Positions 1-6,702 of a stretch of DNA of 42,031 nucleotides are shown in pieces. Each line of letters starts with the position of its first letter. Position 1 is the stretch's first letter. The DNA comes from Acidimicrobiaceae bacterium. GTDB lineage: Bacteria > Actinomycetota > Acidimicrobiia > Acidimicrobiales > RAAP-2. A model generated the notes under the pieces. That model was not told where the DNA came from. It made no database searches and saw only the letters and a list, made by a program, of their open reading frames with translations. A program made the position numbers and the translations under genes. The stretch is taken from positions 1 to 42,031 of the forward strand of contig PNAT01000158.1 in assembly GCA_003169675.1 (NCBI GenBank), written 5' to 3'.

Positions 1-342
1 ATCGTGGCCATGAACGAGGCGCCGGACTATCCGAAGGAGATCAACCAGATCTACCGGTCGCGCCGTGACACGCTGTGCGACGGGCTGAACCGCATCGGTT
101 GGAATCTTGTCCCGCCCAAGGGGACCATGTTCGTCTGGGCCCCGATTCCCGAGCCCTACCGCGAGATGGGCTCGTTGGAGTTCTCCAAGCACTTGATCAA
201 CGAGGCCGATGTGGCCACGTCTCCTGGCGTCGGTTTTGGCCCCGGGGGAGACGGCCACGTGCGCTTCGCCCTCATTGAGAATGACCAGCGCATCGGCCAG
301 GCCGTGCGCAACCTGCGCCACGCGTTGACCAAGCTGGGTTGA
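1..342 (+). CDS. Aminotransferase class I/II, C-terminal part (AlaC / LL-DAP aminotransferase-like), cut by window edge
   Basis: The reading frame is open to the left edge, so only the last 113 or so residues are present. They match the C-terminal small domain of PLP-dependent fold-type I aminotransferases. Diagnostic pieces are [42 protein letters not shown] and HVRFALIEN; the Arg of VRFAL is the substrate-carboxylate Arg of the family. The wording is closest to E. coli AlaC (glutamate-pyruvate aminotransferase) and LL-diaminopimelate aminotransferase. These cannot be told apart without the missing N-terminal domain, which would carry the PLP lysine. An AlaC-type role in alanine synthesis is the likelier guess. 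Confidence 0.85.
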   Translation: MVAMNEAPDYPKEINQIYRSRRDTLCDGLNRIGWNLVPPKGTMFVWAPIPEPYREMGSLEFSKHLINEADVATSPGVGFGPGGDGHVRFALIENDQRIGQAVRNLRHALTKLG

Positions 343-348
343 GCCGGG

Positions 349-1227
349 CTAGGGGAGGCCGGCTCCCGGCACCGTCGTGCGCACCTTCTCCAACGCGCCG
401 TCCCGCGTCTTGCGGGCCTTGGCAGCATCGCTGGTGGCCGCGGTGACGAGGTAGAGCGTCCGGCGGTCCTCGTCGCCCAGCATGCAGGCGAAGCAGCCCT
501 GGCTGGTCGTCACCCGCTCGACGATGTCACCCCCTTCGGTCACCCGGACACATTCGGCGCCGAGCGCATTGGCCACCCACACGGTGCCGTCGGCACACAG
601 GCAGATGCCGTCGGGCGCCAGACCCGGCAACGCCGCCCACTCGCGCCGGCCGGCCAACGAACCGTCGGCCCGGCGCTCAAAGGCGGTGAGGCGTTGTCCC
701 ATGCTCTCGGCAATGATCAGCGTGGCACCGTCATCGGTGATGACGGTGCCATTGGGGAACGCCAGGTCGGCCGCCGCCTCGCAGCTGGTGCCGTCGGGAT
801 CGACGCGCACCAACGATGTGGGGGCGATGGCCTCGAACGGGACGGAGCCGTCGTAGAGGCCGTCGAGGTCGAAGCCGAAATTGCCGGCGTAGGCCTGGCC
901 GTTGGAGGCCACCACCATGTCGTTGGCGTGCCAGGTGGCCCATGGGGTGAGGACGCCGTGGCGGACCATGGTGCCGTCGGGCTCCCGGCGCATGATGGCC
1001 CGGTCCAGGCGGGAGTTGATCAGCAGCCGCCCGTCGGGCAGCCAGCCGAGGCCGGACGGCTCACCGTCGAAAGCTACCTCGGTCCGGCGCTCACCTTGCG
1101 GTGAGACGGAGAAGACGGCGTGATCGAAGAAGTCCGAATACCACAGCCGCCCGTCGTGCCAGCGTGGGCATTCCCCGAAGTAGAGCCCGGAGAGGAAAGG
1201 TTCGGCGGTGAGTGGCGAGGTGGACAC
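349..1227 (-). CDS. SMP-30/gluconolactonase/LRE family protein
   Basis: A 292-residue six-bladed beta-propeller of the SMP-30/regucalcin family. These are metal-dependent lactonases that hydrolyse sugar lactones or related esters in the cytosol. The N-terminal blade has GECPRWHDGRLWYSDF, where the Glu is the usual metal ligand. HANDMVVASNGQAYAGNFG supplies the Asn ligand, and LAPDGICLCADGTVWVANA holds the Asp. The start is GTG at 1227, preceded by a good GGAGGT site about 6 nt away. It is convergent with the aminotransferase, with only 6 bp between stops, and divergent from the acyltransferase. The family is certain; the substrate is not. Confidence 0.88.
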   Translation of the reverse strand: MSTSPLTAEPFLSGLYFGECPRWHDGRLWYSDFFDHAVFSVSPQGERRTEVAFDGEPSGLGWLPDGRLLINSRLDRAIMRREPDGTMVRHGVLTPWATWHANDMVVASNGQAYAGNFGFDLDGLYDGSVPFEAIAPTSLVRVDPDGTSCEAAADLAFPNGTVITDDGATLIIAESMGQRLTAFERRADGSLAGRREWAALPGLAPDGICLCADGTVWVANALGAECVRVTEGGDIVERVTTSQGCFACMLGDEDRRTLYLVTAATSDAAKARKTRDGALEKVRTTVPGAGLP

Positions 1228-1333
1228 GATGTACCTCCGCTGGGTTCGGTAGATCCGGTCCCGCAGTTCAGCACAGACCTCGCACCGCCGCCGTTCCGGG
1301 CACGGCGCCTGGTGGCGGGGCTACGTTGGGTTC

Positions 1334-2017
1334 GTGGCCTATTGGGTGCTCAAAGTGATCCTGACCCCGATCTTCTTCGTGCTGTGGCGGGTCAAGGTTG
1401 AAGGTCGTGAGAACATCCCCAAGCACGGTGCCGCCGTGCTGGCGGCCAATCATCAGTCGTTCTGTGACTCGTTCTTCCTCCCCCTCGTCGTCACACGCAA
1501 GGTGACGTATCTGGCCAAGGCGGAGTACTTCGATTCGTGGAAGACGGCCTGGTTCTTCCGGGCCGCCGGCCAGATCCCGATTCGACGCGGGGGCGGGAGT
1601 GCGTCGGAGCGGGCTCTGGAAACAGCGCGTACCGAAGTGCTCGGGAAGGGCAAGATCCTCGGTCTGTACCCCGAGGGGACGCGCGGCGTCGATGAGTACG
1701 TTCACAAGGGGCGGACCGGAGTGACCCGTCTCTCACGGGAGTGCTCCGTGCCGGTCATTCCCGTCGGCCTGGTGGGGACGGTGGACGTGCAACCAGTGAA
1801 CTCCAACATTTTGCGCCCGTTCAAGACGGTGACCATCCGCTTCGGCAAGCCCATGCAGATGGACCCGCCAAAGAATCCCGATGACCCCATGGAGGGACAC
1901 GACCACACCGAATGCCGATCGTTCACGGATCAGTTGATGCATGAGATCGCCCGGCTCTCCGAGCGTGACTATGTGGACGAGTACGTGCCGGCCCGGGCCA
2001 AAGCGCCCACCGGCTGA
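1334..2017 (+). CDS. Lysophospholipid / 1-acylglycerol-3-phosphate acyltransferase family (PlsC-like)
   Basis: A 227-residue member of the PlsC/LPLAT family, which transfers an acyl chain to lysophosphatidate or a similar acceptor at the inner membrane leaflet. The catalytic HX4D box is in NHQSFCDS. The second family block is YPEGTR and the third lies around VPVIPVGLVGT. A hydrophobic N-terminus (YWVLKVILTPIFFVLW) suggests membrane association. The chosen start is GTG at 1334, which leaves about 20 residues before the acyltransferase core as is usual. Divergent from the SMP-30 gene over a 106-bp gap in which I see no clear promoter. It could be a housekeeping PlsC or one of the several actinobacterial paralogues. 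Confidence 0.88.
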   Translation: MAYWVLKVILTPIFFVLWRVKVEGRENIPKHGAAVLAANHQSFCDSFFLPLVVTRKVTYLAKAEYFDSWKTAWFFRAAGQIPIRRGGGSASERALETARTEVLGKGKILGLYPEGTRGVDEYVHKGRTGVTRLSRECSVPVIPVGLVGTVDVQPVNSNILRPFKTVTIRFGKPMQMDPPKNPDDPMEGHDHTECRSFTDQLMHEIARLSERDYVDEYVPARAKAPTG

Positions 2018-2048
2018 GGGAAATTGCAGGACAGGCCGTTGCGAAACA

Positions 2049-2064
2049 GTCTGTTTACACAGAC
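2049..2064. promoter_or_regulatory. Inverted repeat GTCTGT-TTAC-ACAGAC upstream of the ACT-domain gene
   Basis: Perfect 6-bp arms with a 4-bp spacer, ending 18 bp before the ATG of the ACT-domain gene. Size and position fit a dimeric repressor site such as those of TetR-family proteins. No regulator can be assigned from sequence. Confidence 0.35.
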
Positions 2065-2082
2065 CGCCTAACGTTGAAACCA

Positions 2083-2343
2083 ATGACTGGGTATGTCGTC
2101 CGCATTTCCCTGCCGGACCGCCCGGGCGCCCTCGGGCTGGTGGCCAGCCGGATAGGCGCGGTGGGTGGGGACATCGTGGCCATCCATATTCTCGAACGCG
2201 ACGACGGCAATGCGGTGGACGAGTTCGTCATCGATATCGGCGGGAAGCATCTCGTCGAGCTCCTGCGCAGTGAGATCCATGAGGTGGACGGCGTCGAGGT
2301 GCTCGACATCCGGCCGGTGGCCGCTACGAACCTGGCGGGCTGA
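2083..2343 (+). CDS. ACT domain-containing protein
   Basis: A stand-alone ACT domain of 86 residues, a ligand-binding fold that usually senses amino acids or regulates amino-acid enzymes. The N-terminal strand-turn-helix is typical (VRISLPDRPGALGLVASRIG), with the Gly and Leu of RPGALG at the ligand interface. It then runs through DIVAIHILERD and ends at VLDIRP. An in-frame TTG at 2074 exists, but the ATG at 2083 gives a normal ACT start. The 3' end overlaps the end of the convergent SufR-like gene by 20 bp. The partner enzyme is not evident from the neighbours. Confidence 0.8.
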   Translation: MTGYVVRISLPDRPGALGLVASRIGAVGGDIVAIHILERDDGNAVDEFVIDIGGKHLVELLRSEIHEVDGVEVLDIRPVAATNLAG

Positions 2344-2974
2344 CCAGGTAGGCGCAGACGTGCGCGCCGTCCATGAGGTGTGCCACCCGCTCCACCTTCG
2401 CCCCGGGGAGCGCTTGTCGGATGAACGAAAGCTCGCTGGAGCAGGCCTGGGAGAATCCGTGGGCCACGGTGAGGATGGCGCAGTTGTGCTCGGTGATGCG
2501 CCAGCTGCCGTCGTCGAGTCGCTCGGCCTCGGCCAGGTAGCCGTCCTCGTCAAGGATCTCGGTCAGCGCGGCCACCTGCTGGTCGAAGGAGAGGTTGGAC
2601 AAGCGGGGGAGCGCGCCGTCCACCCGGCGTTGCCGGCGTTGCTCGAAGAGCGCATCGACCTGGGCGCCGTCGGGTCCGCCCAGATACCCGAGCAGCTCTG
2701 TGGTCAGATCGCCGTACCGCTTGGGGAAGAGGCCCTCGGCCGACGAGGTGAGCTGATAGGTGTGGCGCGGTCGGCCTCGCCCCTGGCCCGCTGCCGCCGC
2801 GGTGTGCTCGAGCAGTCCGTCCTGCTCCAGGTGGGCCAACTGAAGTCGAATGGCGGCGGTGGTGAGGGAGAGGGCGGTGGCCACCTCGGACGGGTTGAGC
2901 GGACCCTGCCGCTTGATCAGGTTGAGGATGGCCCGCCGGGTGGTGGGCAATGTGTGGAGCGGGGAATCGGTCAC
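2324..2974 (-). CDS. SufR-like winged-helix transcriptional regulator with Cys cluster motif
   Basis: A 216-residue DeoR/ArsR-type regulator. Residues 10-75 form a winged helix (RRAILNLIKRQGPLNPSEVA, then a recognition helix near TTAAIRLQLAHL and the wing GRGRPRHTY). The C-terminal domain holds C165, C178 and C207. C165 and C178 have the X12 spacing of the SufR [Fe-S] motif. The position of the third Cys in four-Cys cyanobacterial SufR is Ala here, which resembles the three-Cys actinobacterial SufR proteins as I recall them. The start is GTG at 2974, whose GTGA overlaps the stop of the QueA-like gene by 4 bp; the frame stays open far upstream but that part is antisense to the QueA-like gene. 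It is probably a redox or iron sensor acting on its own operon (inference). Confidence 0.8.
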   Translation of the reverse strand: MTDSPLHTLPTTRRAILNLIKRQGPLNPSEVATALSLTTAAIRLQLAHLEQDGLLEHTAAAAGQGRGRPRHTYQLTSSAEGLFPKRYGDLTTELLGYLGGPDGAQVDALFEQRRQRRVDGALPRLSNLSFDQQVAALTEILDEDGYLAEAERLDDGSWRITEHNCAILTVAHGFSQACSSELSFIRQALPGAKVERVAHLMDGAHVCAYLVSPPGS

Positions 2975-4053
2975 GGCAGGATCAGATGGACGTCGCCGAA
3001 TTCGTGCCACAGGTACCCCTCGGAGAGGGCGGCGGCGTAAGACGCCTCCAACACCGGCCGCCCGGCGATGGCTTCGAGCATGGCCAAGTGGGAGGCCTCG
3101 GGCTCGTGCCATCCGGTGAGGAAGCCGTCGATGGAGCGCACCGGTCGCTCGGGGGAGACGATGGTCTCGGTCCAGCCCTCGCCCGGATGCACGCGCCCAT
3201 GGTCGTCGACCACCGACTCCAGGGCACGGACCACCGTGGTGCCGATGCCGATGACCCGGCCACCGGATCGCCGCGTGTCGTTGATCCGATGGGCCGTCGG
3301 CAGGGTCACCTTGAAGTACTCGGCGTAGGGGGGCTCGTTGGCTTCCAGCGAGGCCACGCCGGTGTGCAGGAGGAGCGGGGCGACCCCGACACCCTTGGAC
3401 ATGAGGCGGGTCAGCACCTCGGGGGTGAAGGGACGGCCGGCACTCGGCATCTCGGCCGACCCGGGATCGGTGGCGTAGACGTTCTGGTAGGCCGTGATCG
3501 GGTAGCTCCCCCGCACGTAGCCGTAGCGAATGGGACGTCCAAAGCGGGCCAGGAACCGAAACAGGGGCTCGGGGGTGTCGATAAGGGAGACCCAGAGGCG
3601 GACGCCGGACCCTCCGGGCCCGGGGGAGTACGCGGTCAACAAGGTGACCTGGCCCCCGCCGGCCAGCCGGATTGAAGTCCCCGCCTCGGCATCGAGATGA
3701 GCCTGGCCCCCCCGCCGCACCTCGACCGTCCACAGCCCGGCGGGAAGTTTGGACGAGAGATGCACCTGCACGCTCTCCCCGTCGGGGCCCGTGCCGTCGA
3801 CTTCGGCGGCCAGGGTGCCCGAGGTGTTGAGGACGACCAGGTCACCCTCGGAGAGGAAGCGGGGGAGCTCTGAGAAGTGGGAGTGCACCAGCGAGCCGTC
3901 GTTCCGGCCGGCCACCAGCATTCGCACGGCATCGCGGGTCATGCCGCGGGCTTCGGGAGGGGAAGGAGCTTCGAGCTCGGGAGGAAGGAAGAAGGTGAGG
4001 GGGCGCAGCGCGGCGAGGCGCGGTGCGGGGGCCGTGGCCGTGACAGGGCTCAT
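2971..4053 (-). CDS. QueA-like S-adenosylmethionine:tRNA ribosyltransferase-isomerase paralogue, diverged
   Basis: A 360-residue protein of the QueA fold. Bona fide QueA moves the ribosyl part of SAM onto preQ1 in tRNA to make epoxyqueuosine. The fold is clear from VVLNTSGTLAAEV, YQNVYATDPGSAEMPSAG, GVGVAPLLLHTGVASL and GIGTTVVRALES. Several blocks nearly invariant in true QueA are altered: NNTRVIPARL is NTSGTLAAEV, APTAGLHF is MPSAGRPF, LHVGAGTFQPV is LHTGVASLEAN, MHSE is PYAE and TNFHLPESTL is TGWHEPEASHL. No other queuosine gene (tgt, queG, queC-F) is in the window. The ATG overlaps the upstream SDR stop by 4 bp. Actinobacterial proteins like this are usually annotated queA; I doubt that function. 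Confidence 0.8.
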   Translation of the reverse strand: MSPVTATAPAPRLAALRPLTFFLPPELEAPSPPEARGMTRDAVRMLVAGRNDGSLVHSHFSELPRFLSEGDLVVLNTSGTLAAEVDGTGPDGESVQVHLSSKLPAGLWTVEVRRGGQAHLDAEAGTSIRLAGGGQVTLLTAYSPGPGGSGVRLWVSLIDTPEPLFRFLARFGRPIRYGYVRGSYPITAYQNVYATDPGSAEMPSAGRPFTPEVLTRLMSKGVGVAPLLLHTGVASLEANEPPYAEYFKVTLPTAHRINDTRRSGGRVIGIGTTVVRALESVVDDHGRVHPGEGWTETIVSPERPVRSIDGFLTGWHEPEASHLAMLEAIAGRPVLEASYAAALSEGYLWHEFGDVHLILP

Positions 4054-4766
4054 GGGCTGACCAGGGTCGAGCCGATGTCGGCGGCCCGGTAGCGGCCGCT
4101 CGGGCGATCGCTACCGATGAGTTCGAGGAACGCCGGCACCACCGACTCCGGTTCCGGCCGATCGGAGATGTCCTCACCCGGGAACGCCTCCTGGTGCATG
4201 GCCGTACGGAGATCACCCGGGTCGACCGACCACACCGTGAGGGCGGGGACCTCCACCGAGAGCACGGCACCGAGGCGCTCGAGCGCCGCCTTGCCGGCAC
4301 CGTAGCCTCCCCAACCTTGGTAGGCCTCGGCGGCGGCATCCGAGGTGATGTTGACCACGCGGGGGTGCAAAGACTGCAACAGCGCGGGCAGCGCGACCTG
4401 AATGAGCGCGATGGGAGCTACGACGTTGACCTCGAAGGCCACGCGCAGATCGCCCAACGGGTAGTTGGCCAGGGAGGGGAGTGGTGAGGCGCCCAGGGTG
4501 CCGGCGTTGTTGATGAGAAGGCCCAACGGGCCGAACGCGTTGGCGGCCGCGACAAGCTCAGCCCGATGCTGGGGGTCGGTGATGTCGCCGGGAAGGGCCC
4601 GGATGGCGGCGGAACCGGGGGACAGCGATGCCAGCCGTTGGGCGGCTGCATCAAGGGCACCGGCGTCGCGGCCGTCGATGGCCACCGACCAGCCTTGCCG
4701 GACCAGACCCCCGGCCAGTGCCTCACCCAATCCTCGAGATGCCCCTGTCACGATGGCCACATTCAT
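4050..4766 (-). CDS. SDR family oxidoreductase
   Basis: A 238-residue classical short-chain dehydrogenase. The NAD(P) glycine motif is TGASRGLG at the N-terminus, with INNAG and the catalytic Ser in NITSDAAAE. The YxxxK motif is YGAGK, and VDPGDLRTAM follows it. The basic and small residues after beta-2 (GRDAG) leave NADP preference open. It is the first gene of a three-gene leftward operon, and its TGA overlaps the ATG of the QueA-like gene by 4 bp. A GGAG-like ribosome site lies about 5 nt before the ATG. Co-translation with a QueA-like protein and an Fe-S-type regulator suggests a shared modification or stress pathway rather than general metabolism (inference). Confidence 0.85.
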   Translation of the reverse strand: MNVAIVTGASRGLGEALAGGLVRQGWSVAIDGRDAGALDAAAQRLASLSPGSAAIRALPGDITDPQHRAELVAAANAFGPLGLLINNAGTLGASPLPSLANYPLGDLRVAFEVNVVAPIALIQVALPALLQSLHPRVVNITSDAAAEAYQGWGGYGAGKAALERLGAVLSVEVPALTVWSVDPGDLRTAMHQEAFPGEDISDRPEPESVVPAFLELIGSDRPSGRYRAADIGSTLVSP

Positions 4767-4782
4767 GGCACTCCACCCTTCC

Positions 4783-4797
4783 CGAACGGAGCGTTCG
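4783..4797. promoter_or_regulatory. Inverted repeat CGAACG-GAG-CGTTCG before the SDR/QueA-like/SufR-like operon
   Basis: A perfect 15-bp palindrome with 6-bp arms and a 3-bp centre, 16 bp upstream of the SDR start on its coding strand. It sits downstream of a TATATT-like -10 on the minus strand, so a bound protein would block transcription. It resembles actinobacterial TetR-type operators. Confidence 0.4.
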
Positions 4798-4812
4798 TTC
4801 TACGGGTAATAT

Positions 4813-4830
4813 AACAAGGTTTACCTTGTT
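4813..4830. promoter_or_regulatory. Inverted repeat AACAAGGT-TT-ACCTTGTT between glpK and the SDR operon
   Basis: 8-bp perfect arms with a 2-bp centre, immediately after the glpK stop and 47 bp before the SDR start. On the minus strand it is followed directly by TATATTACCC, a possible -10. The arms contain CAAG-N6-CTTG, whose spacing resembles the CAAC-N6-GTTG site that I recall for Streptomyces SufR. It could be the operator of the SufR-like regulator encoded in the operon. As a terminator it would be weak, since no T-run follows. Confidence 0.4.
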
Positions 4831-6372
4831 TTATTCCTGCCCGGCGGCCCAGCCTCTCGAGCGTTCAACGGTGCGGTTCCAGGCGGCATAGCCGGCGTCG
4901 GCCAGCTCGACGGGGAGCTCGGGCTCGAAGCGGGCGGCGGGCTGCCAGAGCGCGGACAGTTCACCCAGGGAGCTCCACATCCCGACGGAAAGCCCGGCCA
5001 GGGTGGCGGCACCCAGGGCGGTGGACTCTGTGGATCGGGGTCGGGCCACGGGCATCCGGCTCTGCTCCGCCTGGAGGGCCAGGAGGAAGTCCATGGCGGC
5101 GGCACCCCCATCGGCCCGCAGCGCAGAGAGGGGGTGGGCCGAGGCGGCGGCCATGGCATCGGTCATGGCCCGCACCTGGAAGGCCATCGCCTCCACGGTG
5201 GCCCGGACCAGCTGCGCCCGACCGGCCCCCCGGGTGAGGCCGGTGATGGTGCCGCGGGCGTCGGGGTCCCACCACGGGCTCCCCAGGCCGGTCAGCGCCG
5301 GGACGAAGGAGACCCCGCCACTGTCCGGCACCGATTCGGCCAGCGGACCGACCTCGGCGGCGGCGGCGATGATGCCGAGCCCGTCGCGCAGCCACTGGAT
5401 GGCCGCGCCCGAGACGAAGGTGGAACCCTCGAGGGCGTAGGCGACCGGACCGCGTGGGGGACCGGCCAGCGATCCCAGGTCCCAGGCCACACTGACGGTC
5501 AAGCCGTCGGGTGCCGGCGGCCGCACGGTGCCGGCGTTGGCCAGCGCGAAGCTGCCCGTGCCGTAGGTGACCTTGACCATGCCCGGGTCGAAGCAGGCCT
5601 GTCCGAAGAGCGCAGCCTGCTGGTCGCCCAGGATGGCCGCCACCGGCACGCCGCCGAGCACCGCGGTGGCGGGTCCCAGATCGGGTAGCGACGCCACCCC
5701 GAACGGTCCCGCCGACGGGCGCACCTCGGGCAGGGTGTGCGGGGGCACCTCGAAGAGGGCGCAGAGGTCGGGGGACCAGGCCAAGGTGGCCGTATCGAGC
5801 AGCATGGTGCGGCTGGCGTTCGAGGGGTCGGTGGCGTAGAGCCCGCCGTGGGTTCCCCCGGTCAGGTTCCACAGAACCCAGCTGTCGACGGTGCCGAAGG
5901 AGAGCGCCGGTGCGGTCGGCGGGAGGGCCAGGTCACCATGGCGGAGGAGGTAGGTGATCTTGGTGGCGCTGAAGTACGAGTCGAGGACGAGGCCGGTGCG
6001 CTGGCGGATCAGGGGGAGGTGGCCCGCCTGCTCGAGCTCGGCGCAGATGCCGGCGGTACGGCGGTCCTGCCAGACGATGGCCCGGTGCAGGGGGCGGCCG
6101 CTGGACCGGTCGAAGGCCACGAGCGTTTCGCGCTGGTTGGTGATGCCGATGGCGGCCACCGTGTCGGAGGCTTCGGCCAACCGGGCGCCCACCTCGGCCA
6201 GGGTGGCGCAGACGGCGTCCCATATCTCGGCCGGGTCGTGCTCGACCCAGCCGGGACGGGGGAAGCGCTGGGTCAACTCCTGGTAGGCCACATCGACCAC
6301 CCGGGCCTGCTCGTCGACCACCAGGGCCCGCACCCCGGTCGTCCCGGCATCGATCGCCACCACCTTGCCCAT
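4831..6372 (-). CDS. glpK: Glycerol kinase
   Basis: A 513-residue FGGY-family kinase of normal glycerol kinase length; it phosphorylates glycerol to sn-glycerol-3-phosphate with ATP in the cytosol. The N-terminal phosphate loop is AIDAGTTGVRALVVDE. ITNQRET and AIVWQDRRT are the glycerol-binding segments with the catalytic region. TVDSWVLWNLTGG, LGDQQAALFGQ (the Asp base region) and KVTYGTGSF complete the family signature, and the C-terminal ATPase domain includes LRADGGAAAMDFLLALQA. No glpF or glpD lies beside it. There is no strong ribosome site before the ATG. Glycerol kinase is the best match among FGGY kinases because of the GDQQAALFGQ block. Confidence 0.93.
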   Translation of the reverse strand: MGKVVAIDAGTTGVRALVVDEQARVVDVAYQELTQRFPRPGWVEHDPAEIWDAVCATLAEVGARLAEASDTVAAIGITNQRETLVAFDRSSGRPLHRAIVWQDRRTAGICAELEQAGHLPLIRQRTGLVLDSYFSATKITYLLRHGDLALPPTAPALSFGTVDSWVLWNLTGGTHGGLYATDPSNASRTMLLDTATLAWSPDLCALFEVPPHTLPEVRPSAGPFGVASLPDLGPATAVLGGVPVAAILGDQQAALFGQACFDPGMVKVTYGTGSFALANAGTVRPPAPDGLTVSVAWDLGSLAGPPRGPVAYALEGSTFVSGAAIQWLRDGLGIIAAAAEVGPLAESVPDSGGVSFVPALTGLGSPWWDPDARGTITGLTRGAGRAQLVRATVEAMAFQVRAMTDAMAAASAHPLSALRADGGAAAMDFLLALQAEQSRMPVARPRSTESTALGAATLAGLSVGMWSSLGELSALWQPAARFEPELPVELADAGYAAWNRTVERSRGWAAGQE

Positions 6373-6485
6373 GCCGGGGCGACGCTACCGCCAGGATTTG
6401 GGGTGCCGGCGGGCCTCCGGCGAGCATCGGGCGCGCAAACCATCGCGAGCGGCCCGTGACCAGGGTAGATGGAGGCAACCTTTCG

Positions 6486-6515
6486 TTGACAAGGGCGTAA
6501 CTACAGTGCTGTAAT
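6486..6515 (+). promoter_or_regulatory. nrdJ promoter (sigma-70 type, extended -10)
   Basis: TTGACA at 6486-6491 is a perfect -35. TGTAAT at 6510-6515 matches the -10 consensus at 5 of 6 positions, with an 18-bp spacer. TGC immediately before it makes an extended -10. The expected transcription start is near 6522. Confidence 0.65.
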
Positions 6516-6517
6516 GA

Positions 6518-6533
6518 CCACAGCATCTCGTGT
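6518..6533. promoter_or_regulatory. Candidate NrdR box 1 (weaker)
   Basis: CCACAGCATCTCGTGT matches the NrdR consensus acaCwAtATaTwGtgt at about 11 of 16 positions. It begins exactly 32 bp (three helical turns) before box 2 and covers the expected transcription start. Confidence 0.5.
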
Positions 6534-6549
6534 CTCTGGGGAGGGTCAG

Positions 6550-6565
6550 CCACAACATATTGTGG
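6550..6565. promoter_or_regulatory. Candidate NrdR box 2 (strong)
   Basis: CCACAACATATTGTGG is a palindrome with 6-bp perfect arms and matches the NrdR consensus at 13 of 16 positions. NrdR is the ATP/dATP-sensing repressor of ribonucleotide reductase genes. The 16-bp gap to box 1 is the usual spacing of paired NrdR boxes. Confidence 0.65.
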
Positions 6566-6702
6566 TTGTGCGTAATTCAACCCTTGCTGAGCGCAGGATT
6601 TGAGTATGCGCCGGGAGACGCCACTTCCGAATGATCGGGGTGTCGCCGCTGTCGGCACTGACGGACAGGCACAGACGTACAAACGAGGAGGAACACAGCA
6701 CT

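Larger units (their letters stand above)
6373..6702. other. 330-bp non-coding region between glpK and nrdJ
   Basis: The left part (6373-6480) is GC-rich and holds only a short GCCGG/CCGGC hairpin (6405-6421). The right part carries the nrdJ promoter, two NrdR-type boxes and a leader of about 180 nt. No B12 riboswitch is recognisable. The in-frame ATG at 6631 lies in this leader but has no ribosome site. Confidence 0.6.

Noticed and set aside
2975-3733. N-terminal extension of the SufR-like regulator
   Set aside because: The frame is open but antisense to the QueA-like gene and Arg/Pro-rich, with no family match; the GTG at 2974 with a 4-bp overlap explains the start.
4813-4830. Intrinsic terminator of glpK
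   Set aside because: The stem is short and AT-containing and no T-run follows; an operator reading is preferred, though not excluded.
4961-5872. Long Arg/Pro/Gly-rich frames opposite or within glpK
   Set aside because: They are shadow frames of a confirmed glycerol kinase, as are the many other long high-GC frames antisense to real genes.
6522-6702. Cobalamin riboswitch in the leader of B12-dependent nrdJ
   Set aside because: A GGGAGACGCCACT-like stretch looks loosely like a B12-box fragment, but the remaining conserved helices and spacing are absent.
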